Shown: piece by piece, positions 1-11,405 of the stretch
Position numbering within the stretch: the first letter of the stretch is position 1
How the letters are laid out: each line of letters begins with the position of its first letter
Source: Coptis chinensis
Lineage: Eukaryota; Streptophyta; Magnoliopsida; Ranunculales; Ranunculaceae
Assembly (NCBI GenBank): GCA_015680905.1
Contig: CM027383.1
Location: 95,740,001 to 95,804,000, forward strand
Reading direction: 5' to 3'
Length of the DNA stretch: 64,000 nucleotides
Notes under the pieces: model-generated
Told to the model about the DNA's origin: nothing
Database searches by the model: none
The model's input: the letters and a program-made list of their open reading frames with translations, nothing else
Made by a program: the position numbers and the translations under genes

Positions 1-285
1 AAGGAAATTCAAAATATTAACGACAGTCAAGGCTAGAGAAATTGATACTAGTGCATTGTGATAGAATAAATTAACGTAATTAGAGAATCACAGAATAATA
101 ACTAATACTGTCTAATTCCAATTCAAAATAATATTAGGAAAACAATAGTGACCATTACCTAATGAGGAAAAATCAAACTTAAAAACAAAAATAACTAAGT
201 TGTCTACTAATAATTAGACAATTAATAATAAAATTTAGATCTTCTGGATCTAGTTTGGTAATGGTTTAAACATAGCATCAAATGC

Positions 286-1322
286 TTAATTACTGAGAGG
301 TCGACCATCAACATCCTCGAAGAAATCATTACAATTCAAGGGTGTAATGTCCAATGGTATTCCAGTATCAAATCCTTCCACCACATTTGTCTCCAACTCC
401 ATGGCATTAACAGAAGTTCTGTATTTTTCTACTAGATGTGTCGGTGTACGACAAGTACGTGACCAATGCCCAGGTTCTCCACATCTATAGCAAGTGCTCT
501 CGGAGTTCTGAGGATTTGAGTCCCTTTTATGCGGTGGAGCTGGCCACTTGTTCCAATTTCCCTTTTGTTGGTCATTAGTATTCCAATGGTCATTTTTTCT
601 ATGACCATTGCCATCTCTATAAGGATGATAACCTCGACCACCTCTCCCAGTATTTCTGCCTCTTCCACGCCCTCTCCCATGTCCTCTACCACGACTACCA
701 TTAGCTCGAAAGCTGGCATTGGCTTCTGGAATGGCCATTGACCCAGTTGGTCTGGAGTTGTGGTTCTTGATTAAAAGATTACTATTTTGCTCCCGCAACA
801 AGGAGACATGTGATAAGATCGAATATTTGGAGAATCGCCTCTCTCTCGATATTCTTTGCTGCGGGGAGCACATTCGAGGCATGAAAGGTAGAAAGAGTTT
901 TCTCTAACATCTGCTCATCAGTTACATTTTCACCACACAATTTCAACCGAGAAACTATATTAAACAAAGCAGAGTTGTATTCAGAAACTATTTTATAGTC
1001 TTGGAACCTCAGGTTGAGCCATTCATTTTGAGCATTTGGTAGTATGACCATCTTCTGGTGATCATATCTATCCTTCAGGGATTTCCAAAGACCTGCTGGG
1101 TCTTCCTCTGTTAGGTGCTCATTCTTTAAGTCATCATGAATATGATGACGTAGGAATATGAGAGCTGTGGCTTTTTCCTCTGGGCTCATTTCATTTCCTT
1201 CTTTAATAGCATCACCAAGTTTTTTAGATTGTAAATGGATCTTGGCATCCAACTGCCATGATAAATAATTGTCACCTCTAATTGAAAGAGCTTGAAAATC
1301 GAAGTTTAGTAAGATTTGACAT
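286..1322 (-). pseudogene. Decayed Copia-type gag polyprotein
   Basis: The N-terminal two thirds show the UBN2/Copia gag fold: a region with SIRGDNYLSW-like wording, DAKIHLQ, WKSLKDRYDHQK and CGENVTDEQMLEKTL. A Gly/Arg-rich tract follows, then one CCHC zinc knuckle (C-x2-C-x4-H-x4-C, starting CYRCGEPGHW), which would bind RNA during packaging. The likely start is the ATG at 1322-1320. The frame is broken at least twice: one extra base shortly after the start (about 1290) and shifts around 860-890, so the two longest open pieces (1252-782 and 882-286) are in different frames. The frame ends in a stop with no pol after it, as in gag-only elements. It is almost certainly not translated as one protein. 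Confidence 0.85.
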
Positions 1323-2357
1323 CTTTTCGTAATCAGAATATAAATAAAATTTAGGCATTAATAACTAAATAAAGATAACCTCAAGAGTTTCATCATTGGT
1401 TTTGCCTTATATGCTTTATGTCTCCTAACTTCAGTAACATCAGTTACTTAACATACTTTAGTATAATTAGACTAACATTCTTTCACACGTACTTCTCCAA
1501 ACATGCCTACCATACTATGCACAAATATAAATGGTTGACATCAACGATAGGTCATGCAAGTTAGTAAATCAAATCAGTGCATGTTACAAAAATAATCACG
1601 TCTGTTATCTTTATATACACGTCTGTTATCTGAAAATGATCACGTCTATTATCAAAGCATACAAGCATTATCATACTGCGGTGATAATCACGTAGCATTC
1701 AATCAATTCATATTATCATGGAAATTAAACTAACTTCCCCCTGGCCCTAGGCTAAAAGTGTAGGAGCAAATAAAGCAACATCAAGATCACAACAATTAAT
1801 AATAAATAAAAAGAAAGACATTATGCACATATTCACTCTGTAACTCAGTAATGCTAATATAATATGGTTTCATAGGTGGATCAGAACCAAAGACTTGAGG
1901 TGGATCACGCCATTTCAGAAAAATGTTGCCGCGACAAGTTAGATTATTGATTCCATTAATAATTTTGGTTTCAAAATTAGTTGGATAGTGTATTAATTGC
2001 AAATGAATGAGTCAGTGGAAACAAGATCGCCATCCCTTTATACTCTAGATGGGAACACCACAAAGTACACAATGGGCATTCGAAGGATAAATAATGTGTT
2101 ATGCTGAACGGATCTATATAATTGGGGTCACTAAGAAATCTTTTGTTCCAATATCCTAGGTTATACGTTAATGGTACACATAAAATTGGCACATACCAAT
2201 GTAGACAAAATAGTAAAGTTAAATTCTACAGTAACGAATTTAATACCAAAATACGAATTTAAATTCAATAGTATCGATTACAATTTATAACAACAAGTTA
2301 AACACATACCTTTAATCGTAAGTAAAACACGTACCTTTAATCCAAAGCTAGAGACTA
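1323..2357. other. Untranslated leader of the TR-GAG element
   Basis: About 1 kb between the primer site and gag. It is AT-rich. The short minus-strand frames at 1796-2192 have no recognisable domain. Around 1605-1690 the phrase CACGTCTGTTATC and variants recur several times, a short local repeat. I see no gene. Confidence 0.5.
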
Positions 2358-2371
2358 TCGTGCTGATAACG
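2358..2371 (-). other. Primer-binding-site-like sequence
   Basis: Directly inside the LTR end, the minus strand reads CGTTATCAGCACGA. This resembles the sequence next to the LTR in many plant Copia-type elements, where a tRNA-Met-derived primer is used. The call rests mainly on position and family resemblance. Confidence 0.45.
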
Positions 2372-2682
2372 TGTTAGAAATTAAACCGATTTGGAGAGAA
2401 CACCACACTAACTTAACATGTAGATTGAATCAATAAAAGAGAGAGAGAGAGAGAGAATTCTTATTTCTTGAGGTAAAAACTAAATGGGAGGAGGTTACCT
2501 TTATATACAACTAGGTAACCTCCTTTCTAAGATAAGGGATTAACAGGATAGACAGTAAGAATGAGGATGATCATGATAAACATCAAGATAGAAGGTTATC
2601 AGGATAAATACCAAGATAGAGGATTATCAGGATAACACATATCAATGGTGGGCATCCATATAAGCCCATGGATTTCATAACA
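2372..2682 (-). repeat. LTR of the TR-GAG element
   Basis: The block begins TGTTAGAAAT and ends ATTTCATAACA on the plus strand. These are imperfect inverted termini of the usual TG...CA form, 311 bp apart. It contains a GA microsatellite (2439-2457) and the repeated words GGTTATCAGGATAA and GATTATCAGGATAA. It lies where a 5' LTR should be relative to gag. No partner LTR is visible in the window to confirm the length. Confidence 0.7.
2439..2457. repeat. GA microsatellite
   Basis: About nine GA units within the LTR. Confidence 0.9.
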
Positions 2683-3070
2683 ATAATATATATCTAAGGA
2701 TTTGGAATTCTTTTTTTTTTCATAATTAGTCAAAGAGTTTTATAAATATTAGAGTGAATGCTCAAAAAATAGAGCCAATAGTGATATATATCTAAAGATA
2801 TCTAAGGATTTAAGGATGATTTCAGGCCCTTCAAGTTTGGGCTTCCACGGGCCTCTTATCTGGGCTTGGATCAGAATTTGGGCTTCGGATTGAAACCCAT
2901 GCAATTTCCTTCTTTCCTTCCATGTTCCTTCCCACTTTGAGTCTTTGACTGATTATCTCCAAATTTTAAAAAAGTAAATTTTGTTAACTGAAGATGAAGT
3001 ATTTTTATATTCTTTACTTGTTAAAATTCCAAGTTGTGGATCGAAGGTGTTAAAAAATCTGAAAAATAGA
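2683..3070 (+). promoter_or_regulatory. Probable promoter and 5' leader of the DUF7356 gene
   Basis: The stretch has three TGGGCTT words at about 2835-2885. TGGGCY is the site II type of element common in plant promoters of growth- and translation-linked genes. CT-rich sequence follows at about 2908-2935. An ATG at 2994 opens a 19-codon upstream frame ending at 3053, out of frame with the gene, if transcription starts above it. No clear TATA box was chosen. Confidence 0.4.
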
Positions 3071-6000
3071 ATGAATAAAAGCAGTGTAATTATATTTGTG
3101 ATTATTATATTCGTTGCACAAAGATCTGATGCTTCCTTTCTTTCCAAGATACGGAAAATGGCAGATGTTAATCCACAAGTGAACGAAACACACCAGGTAA
3201 TTTTATTTATTATTTTAGTCTATACAATTTTCTATTATTTATTAATTTTAGTTATTAGAGAAGTGAGTAAAGTTTTTGTCTTTTTTTTTTTTATAGATTA
3301 TACCTTCACCAGCGCCGATTGCAGAGAAAGAATTGAATCAGAATGGTATAAATAATAATAATATGACGTTACCTGAGGAGAGTCATGGTAAGGATAAGAA
3401 TATTAAGGATGGGAATGAGGAAGAAGTCACTAATGAGAAATGTGAGGCTTCATCAATTAGCAGGTGCAGGGTTGAGGGGAAGATGACTGCTTGTGTCAAA
3501 CGGTATGAAACAGGTGAGTTTCTTATTTTTAGCATTTTTGGTTATTTCTTGTGATTTTGATTAATGTTATTATAGCCAATTGTTTCATATCTTGTGACTA
3601 TTTGTGAGGTTTATATTAACTATCACCTGCATTGTGGAGATGTTGACGACAAGTGGCACCCCCTTAGACATGTGATGGTGGGAATCTGTAATGGTTCAGC
3701 TGCAACGATTTTTTGCACTCCTCCAGATCAGCATTCGTTCCTAAAAATCTTTTCTTTTACGAGCCTTTTGTAAAAACCTAAGTCACATTGAAACTAAAAC
3801 GAAGAGTAGGACACAGTGACACAACTATTTATAAGGAAACATATTATTCTTTGGTTACACAACTAATTCTTGCGCTCAAGACCTTACAAAGTGCCTCCTT
3901 ACAAATAGATAACTTTGAAAGTGGCATATCATAGTTGTTTAGGGTATAGAAGAAACCCTATTTAGAAATCGTAAGCACAATGTGTCCGCGTGTCTGTGCG
4001 TCAGACACAGATTTTTTAAAGAATATGAAGTGTCCATGTTAGTTAGGTAAGGACCTATTTTGACAAGGGTGCATCGAGTAGGAAACTACGGCTAACCAAT
4101 CTTGTATGGCTGCAATCAAGGTTGATGTGGTACTTGCCCCTTGTTAAGATTGCAATTTGTCAATTTGTGTACCACTTTCCATGTGTGTATTCTGAGATAC
4201 TCTTGTATCTAGTTATATTGTATATTTATTCTAATACATACGGAAAAATCTCTAGGATGATGGAAGTTAACAATCCATATAATGTAAGAGTATATGTTAC
4301 TTATTCAATTACTTGATACATCAAGTTAGTTTATGTTAATGATTTTAAGTCTTATAGTGTAGGATATAATATTTGAGCTCTATGCCATCTCTGTAACTTC
4401 ATGCGGTTAGATAGAGCATCTTTAGTGAGATGTGGGTATTCAGATTGCATTGACTGGGATAGTCTGAGTCTTTCTGTCTCTTGGAGAGTTTGGACTCTAT
4501 TCCTCCTGTGAGACCGAGTAGAGATTGTTGTATCTGGGCTATCGACAGTGGTGGGACTTGGGATATACTCCTCTACGTCTTTCCATTTTTCCCTTTGTTC
4601 TCACCTTCCAGCCTCACTTCGAGGAAATCCTCTCCCAAACTTTCCTAGCAATTACATTTGGAAATCCAAAGTTCCATCCCAAGTCTCTTTCTTCATGTGG
4701 TGTGCCGCTCAAACTAGAATACTTACCGTTGATAATCTTCTTAGGAGAACGAATTTGATCGGTAAGTTCTGTCCTCTTTGCATGTTAGCCGGGGAGCTGA
4801 TTAGTCATATTATCATCCATTGTCAATATTCTGGGGAGGTGTGGTGTCAATTTGTCCACTTATCTGGGGTGGTGTGGGTAGTGCCTCAGTCGGTCCAGGA
4901 GTTGTTAGCTTCATGGGCTTAGAGAGGTCATTCTTCTTAGAGATGTAGATTTGGAGCATTAGATGTTTTGCTATTTTCTGGGGTCTTTGGCTAGAGAGGA
5001 ATAAAAGACCACTTTAATTTGATGATAGATTTTCATCGATGGAGGAGTTTATTATTTCGATCAAAAGGATATGATAATTCATTGGCCGTAGATTTGGGAT
5101 GAGTGGTGGATGCATCGTTTGCTTGGTTTGTGTTCCAATTGGAGTTTTTTTTATGAGAACTAGGTGGTGTCTTGCACTGCGTTGTACTTTTTGCTGGCTT
5201 CAGTTTAGTTTTCTTGTAGTAATCCTACACACTTCCTTTCCATGTTCTATTTCTTGATTATATGTAATATTTATCGACTTACACCAATAAAAGAAGTGAT
5301 GCAATTTCTGACACATATACAAGGTATTCAATAAATGTTGTGAGTAGTGAACCTTTACATCCGATATATGTATAATATGCAATTGCATCATAAGTTCATA
5401 CATCGGGATAAAAGACCTAAATAATTTCCACATCTCATTGCAAAAGGCCTACAGATGCCCTGTATATCCACCACTTAGCTCTTCATCTATTAAATACCAA
5501 ATGCACAAGTAAGAGCCACTACTCAAATAAAAAATCAAAGGAAACCTCTCTTCAAGGAGTCCCAACTTCAAGAGGCACATCATCTTTATGAAGGCCGCGT
5601 CTTCATCTGTTAGAGTCCGGCCTCGAATCTGGCTCATCAAGAGAAAGATTTGCATCCCCAAGAATGTTGGCAACCTCTAGTTGAATCAAATGCATCTCCT
5701 CCAGTATCCCCTTTATGTTATGGAGATTAGATTGAATGTACTCCAAATCTTCAGCTTGTTGCAGTGTTGTTTTGATCCTTTTCAATGAATGGATGAAAGA
5801 ATGTGTGCTCCAATTCCTCGCAAAACATGAGGAACAAGTTTGTCCTGGCAACTTCAAAGCTTATGTTTAGACTCGTCGCATTTGTGTGTCTTTGGTTTCA
5901 ATGGAAAGAGTGCATATATGCATCCTTGTGTGCTTGATGGCTTTGTACTAGTTCCTGATTTGATTGGAGGACTCGTCGACAACAATGGTCATTGGCAAAA

Positions 6001-9000
6001 ACAACTTGGAGTTAGAAGTTTAGGGTGACAATGGAAGCTCCATTGTACCTGGGCATGTTAAGGGTATTAAAGGATATCTTTGGCTTGTGTCTTCTTCTCT
6101 TGTTGTTTCTTTGTAATTGACTATGTTGTATTATTTCCTTGTAATGTAATCACTTACTAGGTACTAGGATAGCCTGGAGAACTTGTAAAGCCTTTAGACT
6201 TTGTACTCATCTACTTTAGCCCCTCTCATGATATATTGTGGAATCTGTTTGGGAGGGTTGTAATATTCTGGTAGGGGTTTGCCTAACCCTAAGCTTGATT
6301 CAGAAAAAAGAAAAGAAAATTTTAGGCTTGTCTGCATCAAGTATTGTGATACTTAGAAGATTTAAGCTTCTTAAGCATGGCCTCCAAAGCCTGGTTATTT
6401 GAGACAAATGGGCTTCCTCTAGAAGGTTGATGTGAAAAAAAAGGTGTTTGCCTAGGACAAAATATTAGCTGATTGTGGCATATGAGTATTTTTCTTAAGA
6501 ATGATCTGTCCTACATGCATCACTTGACATTTTTGACGATCACCATGTTATGAGCTGTCTAGCAAAGTTCTACTAGGTAAGGATTTAACAGCAAGGGAAG
6601 ATTCAATTCGAACTCTTTTGGACACATGCAAGTATATTAACCCACTTGTGGACAATTCCAGATCCCAACTAGATCAATCTGAAAGAATATTGTCAAAGGA
6701 AAAAGATTTGAGTGGTACATATGTGCTAAACTTGTTGGTTGGTGTGCCTAATACTGGTGCTCCTATCCTTTAAAGATGGATGATTACATCTTCGTTTGGA
6801 TGAGTAATGATTTGTTGATTGATGATTTATTAGATGAATATCAAGAAATATGGCATGCATGGATGTACTACATCACATATGTGAAACTTTGAAGAAGAAT
6901 GATACAGAGAACTTCAGGATAAAATCTGACAAGAAGCATTATAGATTTATAGTGAAGAAGGAGAAGTAAAATAGATCATAGATAATCCTAACTTAGTTAG
7001 AAACTATTTAGGACTCAAGCAATTAACCACAACTAGAATTGGATATACTTCAGCATGTATGTCCTACATCATGTATGTAAACCCATTTTATATCTTTTTA
7101 CTTGTTAGCAAGAATTACTGAGCCTGTGTAATGCCTGATATGGCTTAATCATACGGGTGAGATAAGTGGCCCGAATTTGTTTTGCTACGTTGAGGTACAA
7201 ACACGGGGTTGTCCTTAAATTTGGAACTAGAAAACTGTGTGGTCAGTGTAGCCTTTGCAGTGAGTTTTGGACTGGAAAAGATTGTGTGTGTGTGTGTGTT
7301 TTTTTTGGGGTGGGTGGGTGGGTGTCGATAAAGCCCTCAAAAGAAGGCCTTAAACATTTAAGGATCGGGCTGGGCCTCATCAAGCCTTTGAGGGGTGTTT
7401 GTGGCCTAGAGGTTGAAGCTTTAACCTGCCCATCAACACTTATCAAGTAGGTTTATATATATTTTTGTAATTTCTCTCATTATACCATTAATACATTAAA
7501 GAACACCAGAAAAAACACTTAAATCCCAAGTTTTCCATTGTATTATCAAATGGAATTTGTTGAAAATAATAGATTCATGTGATTTTAATTACTTTTTCAA
7601 TAACTTATGAAACTTTCATATTTCTTTTGTGGGCTTAAGTAATTTGAGTAGTTTTGTGAAATTTTAATTATGAAGTGACACAAATTTATCATAACTATGT
7701 TTTTTTCTCTTTAACTTCATACTATTTAGTACATATTTCAAAAAGAAAATAAGCCCTCCAACCTGGCCCCTCACTCCCTCAGGACCGTCCAAGCCTTGTC
7801 AAGAGGGTTGGGGTTTGGGAATTTAAGCGTTGTCCCCGTTCGGCTCATTTAAGACCACTAAGGCCCTAATTTTTGAAGATTAATAACCCAACAAATCGCT
7901 TTTCTTTTTTCTGTTCTAACAGGGTCACAGGACTTGATGATTCTCATTCAGAATGATGGAGAAACTGTGTTGAATGTCAGTGTAATAGTCCCAGCATCTG
8001 TGGAAGTTTCAACAAAGCTAGTGGTGATTCCACAACACCAAGCCAAAAAGGTCCCTTTCTCTTTTCTTTTTCTTAAAAAAAAAAATTAAGCTGATCTGTT
8101 GACATACGTAATTTAGGTTGTGTTTGAATTCAAAAGTCGGATCTTTTAGCAATTCTGCTTGTTTGATTGAATGCACTATATATTTGACTGGTTTTCAAAT
8201 AATAATAAAGAAAATAAATAAAGAAACACTGACTTGTAATATCAGTTTGCAACAATAATTTGAAGGGTTGTTGATAACTTGATACTCAACTCCCAGCTTT
8301 TTAGAAGTCCAACTGCTCACCAATTAAAGTTTCAACTCCTCAAATCATGAGTTGAGATACATAAATATGTGCGGCTCTAAGTTGTGCCGTTTACAAAGGA
8401 AGCTGAACGAATTTTCAAGCACAATCCTTGAAAGTTAGGGTTTCTGTTTGAAACGCAACCTTACTTGCATCATTTGTAATTTCTGGGGCAAATGGTAATT
8501 GGTGTGGAATCCGTATTCTTAGCATGTTTGGATGTTTTATCATGAAAGAAAATCCATCTCAAATTTTTTGAGAACAATGCCTGTGGGTGGTCTACAGTAA
8601 GCCACTTTGTTCAAAGGGATTACCCTTAGTTCATACCAGTGGCCTGTACTCCAGTAACAAGTAACAACAATGCAAAAGAGTATGATTAATCTTTTGGCAC
8701 TGTCTCCGCAACGTAAAGTATTAACTTTGTTCGCCCCATGTCATCAAAAGGGTCATTAAATTAATTTTTGGTTATCCAGTCATTTCATTATGGTAAAAAT
8801 TAAAAAATCAAGCTTGGTTTTCTTCTTGTGTTTGTTTTTGCAGATCAATGCTTCTACTACTGTTGGGAAAGCTCAGAAAATTACATTAAATACTAATCCG
8901 GGTGGCTGTGTGCTTAACACTGGAGTTATCGTATCTGAAGGTAACTTTTTCCAAAGGATTCCTTCGTATGCCAACCTTGTGACTCCCACGTACGGTGCAT

Positions 9001-9296
9001 ACTTCATAATCTTGGTCGCTCTGGTTGTTGGAGGGACGTGGGGTTGCTGCATGCTTAGGAAGAAAAGGCGACGCGGCACTGGTGAAGTTCCATATCAGGA
9101 GCTTGAGATGGCATTGCCAGAATCAGCATCAGCAGTCAATGTGGATGCAGCTGAAGGTTGGGATGAGGGTTGGGATGAGGACTGGGATCAGGAGAGGGCG
9201 GTTAAGTCACCAGGACATGTAGGGAATCTTTCTGCAAATGGCCTCACTTCAAGGTCCACAAATAGAGATGGGTGGGAAAATGATTGGGATGATTAG
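3071..9296 (+). CDS. DUF7356-type single-pass membrane protein, four exons
   Basis: Proposed exons are 3071-3196, 3297-3513, 7923-8050 and 8844-9296. All introns are GT-AG, the phases agree, and the total is 924 bp (307 aa). Residues 1-22 form a signal peptide (SVIIFVIIIFVAQRSDA). A low-complexity Asn/Glu-rich stretch follows, then a Cys-bearing segment and a small beta-type domain across the exon 2-3 junction with LMILIQNDGE and VLNVSVIVP. A final Cys region has GGCVLN. One transmembrane helix lies at about 208-228 (FIILVALVVGGTWGCCM), followed by a basic stop (RKKRRR) and an acidic Trp-rich tail repeating GWDE and ending ENDWDD. This arrangement matches a plant family annotated as DUF7356 or simply 'transmembrane protein', whose function is unknown to me. 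The short tail repeats suggest a cytosolic binding motif, which is inference. The start is the first in-frame ATG before the signal peptide. Confidence 0.85.
4430..5215 (+). mobile_element. LINE (L1-type) 3' coding fragment
   Basis: The plus-strand frame 4548-4922 carries a zinc-binding reverse-transcriptase-associated domain (zf-RVT), as found at the C-terminus of plant L1 elements. It shows YIWKSKVPSQVSFFMW, a CPLC pair, then ISHIIIHC and W...F. After a stop, the typical C-terminal wording continues (WLERNKR-like, then SMEEFIISIKR at about 5035-5068) with frame shifts. No upstream RT or endonuclease remains, so this is a 5'-truncated dead copy inside the intron. Confidence 0.75.
7283..7323. 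repeat. TG / T-run / GGGT low-complexity tract
   Basis: TGTG repeats, then a T run, then GGGTGGGTGGGTGG, within intron 2. Confidence 0.85.
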
Positions 9297-10452
9297 ACAA
9301 GTAGAGAGAAAAGTAAAAAAGAGTTTTGCAGAAATGAAAAAAGAATAAAAGGAAAAATTGAATATAGTATTGGTGGGGGGAGTATTGGCTCCCTGAAAGG
9401 GAAGCAATTTAGGGAAAAGAAATTTGTGTAAATAAAAGAGTGCAATGAGTTGCAGGAAGTTAGCGTTTTGTTTTGTAATCTTGTTTTTAGGTATAATATG
9501 TGATACCTGATAGAAACAAAGTCGATTTGAGGTTGGTGTTGCCAATGAAGAAATGAGGGGATTTCGTAAAGTGCAAATCTGTAAGTGTGTTTAGAAATGT
9601 TTGTTCCCTGCAGTTTTGAGTTTTGAGCTCTTTTTCCGTAGAGGACTAATCACTGTAAACTTTTTGTAGAGCTTGAGTAGATATTCTAAGTATTAGCAGT
9701 TTCGAACAATTCCTAATGTGGTTGATGATTCACTCTCTCTATGTTTAGTTCTTTACCTATTCTAGTGCTGCTCAATTATATTTTGTGCATGACTAATAAT
9801 AGTATGAAGTCAGCAAAATGAAACCGAAATTATGTACTTAAAACGGGTAAATGTATAGTAATCAAAATGCGGAAGAGTCTAAGACCATGTTTGTACGCCT
9901 ATATGCTATTTTGTCATAACCCTTCTTGTCAACGATTCAGACCAGTTAGGTTAAAATTATATATCATCAAATTGTCATTAGCTGAGTGTTGTTTTACAAT
10001 TTTAAAATTGTCCTAGTCGCTTCAACTCTTTGATAGAAGCACGAGGTGGTCTAGTCAGGCCTGTTTCAAACAATTCAATCTGCTCTGGTGTAGTGGTGTA
10101 ATGATTATGATATTTTCTGAGTGTCATGCAACTATATAGAACCACCAACCGATGAATCAAAGCTACATCACTATCCTTGAAATCTTATAAAGCTGCACAC
10201 TCCACTACTTTCTGCTTTCCTTTCTGTCTGACATGTAGTTTGTATTAGATCAAGTTTGTTTTCTTCCCTTTTCCCCTATGGGGATGGGGATTGCGATGCA
10301 GTGTGCAATGTTCCCCATACAATTCCTACATATGCTTCCAGCATGCTGCGTGCTTAGTGAAAGTTGTGAGATATAATTCTGTCTCTCAAAGACCAGCTCG
10401 CTTGCATTGCTCTTAATCTATATATTCATGTTTAGGCAAATCTTCATCAATA

Positions 10453-10524
10453 TATTGTTTGATGCGTAAGCTTCAATACTAAATTATTTTATTATTGTTT
10501 GATGCGTAAGCTTCAATACTAAAT
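10453..10524. repeat. Direct duplication of a 32-bp unit
   Basis: The sequence starting TATTGTTTGATGCGTAAGC occurs at 10453-10484 and again at 10493-10524 with no mismatch, a period of 40 bp. Confidence 0.9.
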
Positions 10525-11367
10525 CATGTTATGGATAGTTAATTTTTTTGCAAGAGCAGTTTTCGAAGTTCAAAGTTTGTCCAAGAGCATTATAAAACAA
10601 GGTTGTTACTCCAATGATCAAAGACATTTATGTTCTTTTCCTAAAGGCTAAGCTCTTGAGGACCCATGTGCTGATTGATGCCTTGGTCCATTCCTGATTC
10701 CTCCATTAATAAGGTTCCTTTGGGCCACGATCATTTTATTTAAAACTTGCCTCTGTAACTGTTATATATCAGTAGATAACTGATTGCAGTGTGTAGGCTA
10801 TGATACTTCATTGCAGTTTTTATAATGTGAAAATATTCTGAGCCCTGTTCTTAGCAACTGATGATGTTATAGTAAACAATACTGGAGAGCAATTAAGACA
10901 CTCTTCTCTTCAACGTTATAGGAGAAAGCATAATGAGTAATTAAAGGGATAGAAAAAAGAGCATCATTATCACAGGACATGTGAAGGCAAAATAGCTAAC
11001 AGAAAAGAATACTTATTTCATTTGCATTCGGTGTTACCTTTTTATTTGCATTCTTTTGCGACAACATCAAATGCTGTAATATTCTATTCTCTTGCCATCA
11101 CTTTCTTTGATGAAAACAGATTCTTCTTAATATTTTTGTTTGCATTGACCCCCGCCCTTTTAGTATTGTATTCTCACACTCATGTCTGATTGCTTCACTC
11201 CGACTGGGCAGCTGAGAATCTCACATTCTTCAAAAACCTTCACTCCCTTTTGACTTAAAAAAAGCATCATATACTCTTTCCTTTGTTTATATACCTGACA
11301 GTAAGATATGGAAATAACCTCTTCATCTGATATGTTTTATACATGTGTCTTTTCCTTTTCTTACATG

Positions 11368-11368
<1 letters not shown>

Positions 11369-11402
<34 letters not shown>
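11369..11402. repeat. TA microsatellite
   Basis: About 16 TA units. Confidence 0.95.

Positions 11403-11405
<3 letters not shown>

Larger units (their letters stand above)
1..2682 (-). mobile_element. Gag-only Copia-type retrotransposon (TR-GAG), partial
   Basis: Read on the minus strand, this is an LTR (2682-2372), a primer-binding-site-like stretch, about 1 kb of leader without a usable reading frame, then a decayed gag (1322-286) that ends in a stop with no protease, integrase or reverse transcriptase after it. Gag-only elements with terminal repeats are a known non-autonomous plant class (TR-GAG). Positions 1-285 are AT-rich and noncoding and I see no second LTR there, so the 3' end lies outside the window or is lost. 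The element ends about 390 bp before the start codon of the gene at 3071, so it may supply or disturb its upstream promoter. Confidence 0.75.
3514..7922 (+). other. Intron 2 of the DUF7356 gene (4.4 kb)
   Basis: The donor is CAG/GTGAGT and the acceptor is TTCTAACAG. The intron keeps phase 1 (G + GG). The domain wording runs unbroken from exon 2 to exon 3, so I see no need for a missing exon. It contains the LINE fragment listed separately. It also has anonymous minus-strand frames at 5449-5857 that may be a remnant of a captured coding sequence I cannot name. A TG/GGGT microsatellite lies at 7283-7323. The rest is AT-rich sequence without a recognisable gene. Confidence 0.8.

Noticed and set aside
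2981..3355. Start of the DUF7356 protein at 2981
   Set aside because: That frame opens with TTG. The first in-frame ATG (3071) gives a clean signal peptide.
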